Part shown: piece after piece, positions 33,133 to 39,390 of the stretch
Position numbering within the stretch: position 1 is the stretch's first letter
Layout: each line of letters opens with the position of its first letter
IMG/VR virus record: IMGVR_UViG_3300035698_023018
Location: 1 to 64,000 of that record
Length of the DNA: 64,000 bases
From: a virus
Strand: one strand, 5' to 3'
Position numbers and translations under genes: made by a program
The notes under the pieces: model-generated
What the model saw: the letters and a program-made list of their open reading frames with translations, nothing else
Told to the model about the DNA's origin: nothing
The model's database searches: none

Positions 33133-34794
33133 CTACATCATTCCCGGAGGCATACCCGCCATCGACATCGGAGGGCCACCCGCATTTTGAGGGTTATCTT
33201 CTGTCGGTTCATCCACGACAACGGCATCCAAAGTCAATACCATACCTGCCACTGACGCAGCATTCTGTAATGCGTGAACCGCAACCTTGGTCGGATCAGT
33301 TACGCCCATCTCAAGGAGATCACCATATTCATCGGTTACGATATCGTAACCGTAAGGATATCCTTTCGCGGCTGTCACTATTTTCTCCATAATGATTTCA
33401 GGAGTTAGACCCGCATTAGTACAAATCTGGAATAAGGGAGCAAGCAATGCAGTCTTAACAATCCTATAGCCAGCCTCAATAGATTCACTCTGTTTTGAAT
33501 CGTTTTTGAGCCCATCTACTGAACGCACCGCGCCCAAGTAGGTTACACCTCCACCTGGAACAATCCCCTCCTCGACTGCCGCACGAGTAGCGTGCAGCGC
33601 GTCCTCTACGCGGGCTTTCTTTTCCTTCATCTCAATATCAGTAGCAGCACCAACACTCAAGACAATTACACCGCCAGATAATCGCGCCAACCGCTCTTGT
33701 GTCTTTTCCTTTTCAAAGTCACTATCAGTCGATTCAAGTTGTTGCTTCGTATAATCAATACGTTGCTGGATCTTCGCTTCTTCGCCTGTGCCTCCAATAA
33801 GAGTGCATACGTCCTTCGTCACCACTACATGGTCGACTGTTCCAAGATCTGCAGGAATAACCTCTTCCAAGCGCATCGAAAGATCTTTCGATATAAACTT
33901 ACCCCCAGTGACGACTGCCAGATCCTCAAGGGTTTCTCGTTGGTTATCTCCGAAATACGGTGCTTTGACCGCACAACACTTAAGCGTACCGCCCATCTTA
34001 TTCTGAATTAACGTCACTAGTGCATTACCTTCAACGTTCGCAGCGATGAAGAGAATAGGCTTACCTAACTGCGCTACCTTTTCAAGGAGAGGAACAATGA
34101 GTTTAACATTCCCAATTGTTTGATCTGTAACCAAAACGAAACAATCATCCAATGTACACGTCAAATTCGGGTTATTCATGAAGTATGGTGAAAGATATCC
34201 TCGAGGAATCTCCATACCTTCGACACCTTCTTTAGTAGTATCAAAGGTTTTCGACTCTTCGACTGTAATAACCCCGTCCATCCCAGCTTCCTTCATAGCA
34301 TCTGCAATAAGTTTACCCAAAATGGCGTCATTGTTCGCCGAGATCGTAGCAACTGCCTGTAAATCATCAGAGGTGATATTCTTTGATATCCCTCGGATTG
34401 AATTTACTGCCGCTTTTGTTGCCTCTTCAATACCAGTCTTGACAAACATAGGATTTGCACCCGCACTGATCAACTTCATTCCTTCAGTAATCATCGCTTG
34501 CGCTAAAATCGTAGCCGTAGTAGTACCATCACCTGCGGTGTCGGCAGTCTTCTGCGCAACCTCACGAATAAGTTGAGCACCTGCATTCTCAAACGGATCT
34601 GAGAATATAATTTCACGTGCCACAGATACCCCATCCTTCGTAATAGTGGGTGCACCACCAAACGGGTTACTCAACGCAACATTGCGACCCTTCGGACCTA
34701 AGGTGATTTTCACAGCATCCGCGAGTTTATCTATGCCCTTCTTGATGTGCGCCGTAGATTCATCACCAAATTTAATCTGTTTTCCCGGAGTCAT
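33133..34794 (-). CDS. groEL: GroEL-type chaperonin
   Basis: A 553-residue group I chaperonin subunit of normal length. The ATP site is clear (I-T-L-G-P-K-G-R-N-V near residue 30 and A-G-D-G-T-T-T-A-T near 85), as are G-V-I-T-V-E-E-S-K in the middle and G-G-G-V-T-Y-L-G near residue 410. The last residues are G-G-P-P-M-S-M-A-G-M-P-P-G-M-M, a Met/Gly/Pro tail like the host GGM tail. No GroES-like gene is next to it, so it may work with host GroES or alone. It probably folds a phage protein such as the capsid protein. Confidence 0.96.
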   Translation of the reverse strand: MTPGKQIKFGDESTAHIKKGIDKLADAVKITLGPKGRNVALSNPFGGAPTITKDGVSVAREIIFSDPFENAGAQLIREVAQKTADTAGDGTTTATILAQAMITEGMKLISAGANPMFVKTGIEEATKAAVNSIRGISKNITSDDLQAVATISANNDAILGKLIADAMKEAGMDGVITVEESKTFDTTKEGVEGMEIPRGYLSPYFMNNPNLTCTLDDCFVLVTDQTIGNVKLIVPLLEKVAQLGKPILFIAANVEGNALVTLIQNKMGGTLKCCAVKAPYFGDNQRETLEDLAVVTGGKFISKDLSMRLEEVIPADLGTVDHVVVTKDVCTLIGGTGEEAKIQQRIDYTKQQLESTDSDFEKEKTQERLARLSGGVIVLSVGAATDIEMKEKKARVEDALHATRAAVEEGIVPGGGVTYLGAVRSVDGLKNDSKQSESIEAGYRIVKTALLAPLFQICTNAGLTPEIIMEKIVTAAKGYPYGYDIVTDEYGDLLEMGVTDPTKVAVHALQNAASVAGMVLTLDAVVVDEPTEDNPQNAGGPPMSMAGMPPGMM

Positions 34795-35164
34795 TTTCTA
34801 CACCTTTCTGTTCATCTTCTAATACTTTTAATTTCGCTTTAAATACATCAAAATCTTTGACAAGTTTTATCCCAAAATACCCGCCTTTATGTGTCATATG
34901 CATCAACGTATCGATTACCAGCATTTTAGCGGGTCCATCATCTATCTTCAGCGCATTACTACATTTATCTGCCCATACCTGATAATGACCTCTCACCTTT
35001 GCATTAATTGTAGGATCACTATGAAAGTGCTCACGAGTAGCGTAATGTTCAAATCTTACAACGAATCCAGATAAAACATCGTCTAATTTCGCCGAATCAT
35101 AGATACCTTCTAATTCCTCTTTGTAAATTAAATATACTTCGTCCCATTTAACTAGTTCACTCAT
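34772..35164 (-). CDS. Hypothetical protein upstream of groEL
   Basis: A 130-residue protein, mainly helical with several His and aromatic residues (F-E-H-Y-A-T-R-E-H-F-H-S). No family was recognised. It was checked as a possible GroES because it overlaps groEL by 23 bases, but it lacks the mobile-loop and beta-barrel features. It overlaps queC by 8 bases on the other side. Confidence 0.6.
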   Translation of the reverse strand: MSELVKWDEVYLIYKEELEGIYDSAKLDDVLSGFVVRFEHYATREHFHSDPTINAKVRGHYQVWADKCSNALKIDDGPAKMLVIDTLMHMTHKGGYFGIKLVKDFDVFKAKLKVLEDEQKGVENDSGKTD

Positions 35165-35846
35165 TGAAACCTTTCATATACTTAGTCCAATTCGCATCAG
35201 ACAATATTGGGTCGTTCATGCCGTTAAGTCTAAACGCTTCCATTCTTTCAATACATGAGTCACATGTCATACAGGGTTCGTCTTCTCCTTTATAGCATGT
35301 CCATGTATGTTGATAGGGCACACCTAACATTTGCCCCATTCTTATGATTTCATCCTTTGTTGTTGTTATAAATGGTGTTAAAAGTTCAAGATCGTGAATT
35401 GTTCCAGCAAGTAAGAGGAGTTGCTGAAGCGATTCAAAGAATACCGGGCGGCAATCTTCATAATTCGCAAGATCCTCATGAGTAGGGCCCATATAAATAG
35501 TATTTAGCCCATTTGCCTTACAATACGCTGCAGCAATCACAGCAACGAATGTATTTCGGTAAGGAACTACCGTAGATGCCTGCTTTCCTTCATTTTGGGC
35601 AGGTACATCCATTGTAGAATCAGTTAATGGTGACCCTCCGAAGATAGATAAGTCGAATGGGATGATAGTATGTGGGATATCATTCAAGTCACAAAGCTTT
35701 TTAGCGCAATCCAACTCTTTTACATGGCGTTGTCCATAGTTAATGGAGATTGCGTGTACATCAGGACCTCGTTGCATAGCTAAATATAACATGGTAGCGC
35801 TATCTGCGCCGCCGCTAAGTGTCACTACTGCTCTACTCTTCCTCAT
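35157..35846 (-). CDS. queC: 7-cyano-7-deazaguanine synthase QueC
   Basis: A 229-residue enzyme that makes preQ0 from 7-carboxy-7-deazaguanine with ATP and ammonia. The PP-loop S-G-G-A-D-S is near the N-terminus, and the zinc-binding Cys cluster is T-C-Y-K-G-E-D-E-P-C-M-T-C-D-S-C. G-P-T-H-E-D and V-V-P-Y-R-N-T are also conserved in the family. ATG at 35846 has GAGG six bases upstream and is preferred to a TTG at 35852. It overlaps the phosphoribosyltransferase gene by 14 bases. With FolE2 and QueD it covers part of the preQ0 pathway. Confidence 0.93.
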   Translation of the reverse strand: MRKSRAVVTLSGGADSATMLYLAMQRGPDVHAISINYGQRHVKELDCAKKLCDLNDIPHTIIPFDLSIFGGSPLTDSTMDVPAQNEGKQASTVVPYRNTFVAVIAAAYCKANGLNTIYMGPTHEDLANYEDCRPVFFESLQQLLLLAGTIHDLELLTPFITTTKDEIIRMGQMLGVPYQHTWTCYKGEDEPCMTCDSCIERMEAFRLNGMNDPILSDANWTKYMKGFNE

Positions 35847-36285
35847 CTTCAACCTCTTCGTAGGGAAATACTACCCATTGCCCACCATTACCGTGGGTAG
35901 TGCAATCTGGGATAAATTTCGTCTTATTCTCATTAATATATACCGAAGCAGTCGTTATTTTAAACCCTCTTTCTTTAAAAAAGTGTACGCATTTGGTAAA
36001 CGTTATACCAGTATCCGCAATATCGTCAACAATTAAAAGGCGTTTACTTACCACCGGAGATATCGGAAGCCTAATATGGCACCGCTCAATCCCATCTGGC
36101 CTAAGAGAATGAGGGTCAAAGGGCAACATTGGAGTATTCAATAAATGCGATAAACGTACTCCCGGGACTAATCCGCCCCGCGTAAGTCCAACAATTGCAT
36201 CGAATCGAGTGTCTATAAAATGTGCCGCGATTTCATCGAGGGCATCAGTATACTCGCCCCAAGACATGTGTATTTTATCTGCCAT
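35833..36285 (-). CDS. Phosphoribosyltransferase
   Basis: A 150-residue type I phosphoribosyltransferase. The PRPP-binding motif is R-L-L-I-V-D-D-I-A-D-T-G-I-T-F, preceded by G-L-T-R-G-G-L-V-P-G-V, the phosphate/pyrophosphate loop. The size and sequence are closest to bacterial xanthine/guanine phosphoribosyltransferases, which link a purine base to PRPP. It lies within the deazaguanine genes, so a purine or deazapurine base substrate is plausible, but this is inferred. Confidence 0.8.
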   Translation of the reverse strand: MADKIHMSWGEYTDALDEIAAHFIDTRFDAIVGLTRGGLVPGVRLSHLLNTPMLPFDPHSLRPDGIERCHIRLPISPVVSKRLLIVDDIADTGITFTKCVHFFKERGFKITTASVYINENKTKFIPDCTTHGNGGQWVVFPYEEVEDEEE

Positions 36286-36287
36286 TT

Positions 36288-36659
36288 CTACTTTGTTCCA
36301 TTATTCACCGCGCGGCGGTCACTTCTTACCTGTTGAGAATTACGAAGATAATACGCATCATAAGGCTCCCTAATAGTGGCAATTTTCTTACCTACGGCCT
36401 TTTCGAATTTCCCCTGAAACTTCTGTAACGTTACATTACCTAATGCAGCATATATACTACAAAAATGATCAAAATCTTCAATATTGGGATCATTGTGCGA
36501 TAATTTACGTACCCCTTTACCGCTACTCACAGAGGGGCGTATATACCCGTTAACCTTGCCGTCTGTACGAATGTGTCCATACTCTTGCGAAAAAGGAAAC
36601 AAAATACGTACACCTTTTTGTTGCCTTACAATTGTAAATTCCGTAATTTTCTTCTTCAT
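36288..36659 (-). CDS. Hypothetical protein
   Basis: A 123-residue basic protein. The ATG at 36659 has AGGAAAG just upstream and directly follows the stop of folE2; the earlier ATG at 36683 lies within folE2. The central part (R-T-D-G-K-V-N-G-Y-I-R-P-S-V-S-S-G-K-G-V-R) is basic and Gly-rich. No family was recognised. It sits between folE2 and the phosphoribosyltransferase gene in the deazaguanine cluster. Confidence 0.6.
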   Translation of the reverse strand: MKKKITEFTIVRQQKGVRILFPFSQEYGHIRTDGKVNGYIRPSVSSGKGVRKLSHNDPNIEDFDHFCSIYAALGNVTLQKFQGKFEKAVGKKIATIREPYDAYYLRNSQQVRSDRRAVNNGTK

Positions 36660-36667
36660 AATCTTTC

Positions 36668-37480
36668 CTATTCTAATACCCATTCCTTCTTAATTGTTGC
36701 GGTTGCGTTATGAAAATGTATACTCTCTTCAGCAGTACTCCTAATATGATAGTGTTCCACCCCCTTCTCATCGAGCATGACTGCGACGTCGCGTGTAAGA
36801 TCTTCCACAAACTTCGGATTTTCATACGCTGTTTCAGTTACAAACTTCTCGTCCTCTCGTTTTAACACTGGATAAATAGGAGAACTCATTTGACTTTCAA
36901 TGGCATCGACAATATCCTCGATCCAATAGAAGTCGTCCGTAGGAACAAGACGTAGTCTAACAGTATTTCTCTGGTTATGTGCGCCGTGTTTTGAAATCTC
37001 CTTCGAACATGGGCAAAGATTAGTACCCATCGCACTAACTTCCATAACGAACGTATATACCCCCGCCACTTTCTTGCCGATAAATGCAACGTTATATCCC
37101 TGTTTTCCTCTACTTTTCGATACTGGTGCGAGCCGTTCCATAAAGTATGTAAAACTCATACTGATATAGCCGTCTTCAGACTCTAATCGTGCTAACATGT
37201 CTTCAATGATTTGCTCAATCCCCGTAGAGGTCATTTGTGCCGACTCATATGCCATCAATGTCTCCAAAAAGCGGCTCATATTCGCGCCTTTAGCCTCCTC
37301 GGAAACGGAGACATACATAGAAACATTCGCCTGCACTGGTTGTGCTAACACATTATCTTTTTGAGAAATTTGCAGAGGAATCTTAACATTAGTAACCCCT
37401 GCTCTTCCAATGAACTTTCCACGAGTATCTCTAATATTCTGAATATCTGGAAGTTCTGCTCGATCTACTTTGTCTGCCAT
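36668..37480 (-). CDS. folE2: GTP cyclohydrolase IB (FolE2)
   Basis: A 270-residue GTP cyclohydrolase of the zinc-independent type IB family, converting GTP to dihydroneopterin triphosphate. The strongly conserved segment G-T-N-L-C-P-C-S-K-E-I-S-K-H-G-A-H-N-Q-R is present, as are P-D-I-Q-N near the N-terminus and V-S-M-Y-V-S-V in the first beta strands. It supplies the first step of the 7-deazaguanine pathway, followed by QueD, encoded just upstream in the same operon. Use of FolE2 rather than FolE1 may help under zinc-poor conditions. Confidence 0.93.
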   Translation of the reverse strand: MADKVDRAELPDIQNIRDTRGKFIGRAGVTNVKIPLQISQKDNVLAQPVQANVSMYVSVSEEAKGANMSRFLETLMAYESAQMTSTGIEQIIEDMLARLESEDGYISMSFTYFMERLAPVSKSRGKQGYNVAFIGKKVAGVYTFVMEVSAMGTNLCPCSKEISKHGAHNQRNTVRLRLVPTDDFYWIEDIVDAIESQMSSPIYPVLKREDEKFVTETAYENPKFVEDLTRDVAVMLDEKGVEHYHIRSTAEESIHFHNATATIKKEWVLE

Positions 37481-37493
37481 TAATATCGTCTCC

Positions 37494-38060
37494 TTAACGT
37501 TTTACGGATTTTGCAAAGTTATCACCAAGAGAATAGTCCGTCCCTATAAGACTAGGTACGTGACCACCCATTTTAACGGGAACTTCTTCCTTAATCCCCG
37601 CTAGCTCTTTAGTAAGTATTCCAAAAGAATTGGGAGTTTCCCATACCTTAACTTGTTGTAACCAAGCCAATCCCGGACGAAGCTCATCAATTTGCATACA
37701 TATTTCGCCCCAAATGTAATGCAAGATGTTCTCAACAGTCGGTGACTTCTTCGTCTTTTGGAAGTATTCAATATTATTAAGTAGTCTATGATCCATCCGC
37801 TTAACTATACCATCTTCAAGAATACGTTTCAGGTCTTTAAAATCGATAACAAAGCCAGTACCTTCATCGATTTCACCACGTACGGTTACTTCAAGATGAT
37901 AAGTATGCCCATGCGGCTCTTGTATCGTACCTTCATCGTCTTTATATAGACTACACGCATGAAATGCTGCGCGGTTTTTCGCAACGTCCCACTCGTGATT
38001 CACGAGAAAATGCGCTGCACCAAATTGAAGGTGCTTGGTTACTTCAGCAATAGGGTTCAT
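37494..38060 (-). CDS. queD: 6-carboxy-tetrahydropterin synthase QueD
   Basis: A 188-residue enzyme that converts dihydroneopterin triphosphate to 6-carboxytetrahydropterin. Zinc ligands are His17 (A-A-H-F) and H-G-H at residues 50-52; Cys36 in F-H-A-C-S is at the catalytic position. F-V-I-D-F-K-D-L and D-H-R-L-L-N are also family hallmarks, and P-T-V-E-N follows. It overlaps the sigma-like factor gene by 4 bases (ATGA). QueE, the next enzyme of the pathway, was not found in this window. Confidence 0.93.
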   Translation of the reverse strand: MNPIAEVTKHLQFGAAHFLVNHEWDVAKNRAAFHACSLYKDDEGTIQEPHGHTYHLEVTVRGEIDEGTGFVIDFKDLKRILEDGIVKRMDHRLLNNIEYFQKTKKSPTVENILHYIWGEICMQIDELRPGLAWLQQVKVWETPNSFGILTKELAGIKEEVPVKMGGHVPSLIGTDYSLGDNFAKSVKR

Positions 38061-38716
38061 GAATTCTCCAACATTAATGTTATAATACCTCTACACTTTT
38101 TAATACGATTGTTCATCGCATTTTGTGCAAGTTTGATCTCCCTACTAATCTCATTCTTAGAATATCCCTCCAACATTAACTGAAGAATTTGATGAGTCTT
38201 CGGGTCTGTATCTTTAACACGTGCCAATAGTTTTGACACGAGCTGTTTATTTGCAATGATTGTTAAATAGTCTGGACAAGAAGCACTATACATTGATTCA
38301 AACGTTCCCGAAACAATGATATCCGATAGTCTAAGGGGCGCGCCGCAATGCGTACACATTGATACATCCGTGGTTCGTTTGGCCTGTTTAGTACCACACG
38401 TATTACATATACGATGAGGTCTACCTCTTACCTGGTGCACATGGTTAATAATCTTATTTTTGAGTTGTCTCAATACCAACCAATGAAACTTCTTACCCTC
38501 TTCAGGTTCCCACCGATTAAACAACCGCCACATGTCAGCTAACAGAATAGCAAAGAGATCATCCACATCCCATGAAGAATCTCTACACGCCTTATAAGCC
38601 ATCTGCTTAATAATTGGGGTAACATGTCCTGCAAATTCGTTGAAATACTTTACGTCCCCAGTATCATGGAACTGGTACGCCATCGAATCGATTGATTCCA
38701 TCACATCTTGATACAT
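38057..38716 (-). CDS. Sigma-like transcription factor with inserted zinc ribbon
   Basis: A 219-residue protein shaped like a small (ECF-type) sigma factor. D-L-F-A-I-L-L-A-D-M-W-R-L-F-N-R-W-E-P-E-E-G (about residues 53-74) matches region 2. I-L-Q-L-M-L-E-G-Y-S-K-N-E-I-S-R-E-I (about 177-194) looks like region 4. Between them is a zinc ribbon C-N-T-C...C-T-H-C (C104, C107, C121, C124), which is unusual. It could direct RNA polymerase to phage middle or late promoters. No known subfamily was recognised. It overlaps the primase zinc-domain gene by 16 bases. Confidence 0.65.
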   Translation of the reverse strand: MYQDVMESIDSMAYQFHDTGDVKYFNEFAGHVTPIIKQMAYKACRDSSWDVDDLFAILLADMWRLFNRWEPEEGKKFHWLVLRQLKNKIINHVHQVRGRPHRICNTCGTKQAKRTTDVSMCTHCGAPLRLSDIIVSGTFESMYSASCPDYLTIIANKQLVSKLLARVKDTDPKTHQILQLMLEGYSKNEISREIKLAQNAMNNRIKKCRGIITLMLENS

Positions 38717-39390
38717 GCGCTCTCCGTCACAGCTAATCTTTTTAGGAACTCTTCATGGAATTTATATAATTTACGCTGTAAAAGCAAGTGAGAAATGCCT
38801 GCAAATACCTTTTTATCAAAAATATATTGGGTACGGTCGTACCACCCCCAAAGAGATTCGAAATTCTGGTACAATATATCAAAAGGTACACCACTATTTC
38901 GCAAATTTGTATAAGTCTGTTTTGCCTTACGGTGGACCTCTGTTTCTATCTTTTCACGTACAGTAGCAAAACGTTCATCAGTCACTGGAATATTAACTTC
39001 TCTCAAGGTATATGTCCCTTTATACCCCACGCGTTCCGCTAATTTGTTTAACGCTGCAGGAAACTGAATATCGTCCATACGCATAACAAATTCAAATACA
39101 CTAGCACCTGCTTGGCAGCCAAAACAGTGGAATGTATTTGTCTCAACATAGAAACGCAAACTAGGCGTTTCACTGTCATCGTGAAACGGACAGAGACAAA
39201 CATAGTCTCCATTATTCTGAGGGACTAAATCTAAGCCATATTCCCACGCAAGGGAGACTAGATCTACTTTCGAAGCAACATCCGCGACATTAATAGTCGA
39301 CGGCGTTTGCTGCTGAGGTACTGCCCCCTGAATTGGATACTTCCGTTGTGGTTGATGATGCGGCTGATCCGCTGACATTCTGACTTTCAC
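38701..39390 (-). CDS. DnaG-type primase, CHC2 zinc-domain half
   Basis: A 229-residue protein that holds the DNA-recognition part of a DnaG primase. The CHC2 zinc site is C-P-F-H (C67, H70) plus F-H-C-F-G-C (C89, C92), followed by G-A-S-V-F-E-F-V-M and the family's A-L-N-K-L-A-E-R-V-G-Y. No TOPRIM domain is present; it is encoded 16 kb away at 21845. The GTG start at 39390 has AAGGA five bases upstream. The first 101 bases overlap the end of dnaB. The C-terminal half, about 100 residues, is helical and unassigned. Confidence 0.88.
   Translation of the reverse strand: MKVRMSADQPHHQPQRKYPIQGAVPQQQTPSTINVADVASKVDLVSLAWEYGLDLVPQNNGDYVCLCPFHDDSETPSLRFYVETNTFHCFGCQAGASVFEFVMRMDDIQFPAALNKLAERVGYKGTYTLREVNIPVTDERFATVREKIETEVHRKAKQTYTNLRNSGVPFDILYQNFESLWGWYDRTQYIFDKKVFAGISHLLLQRKLYKFHEEFLKRLAVTESACIKM

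Noticed and set aside
34772-35164. Possible GroES partner of the phage GroEL
   Set aside because: The protein is helical and lacks the mobile-loop and barrel pattern of GroES.
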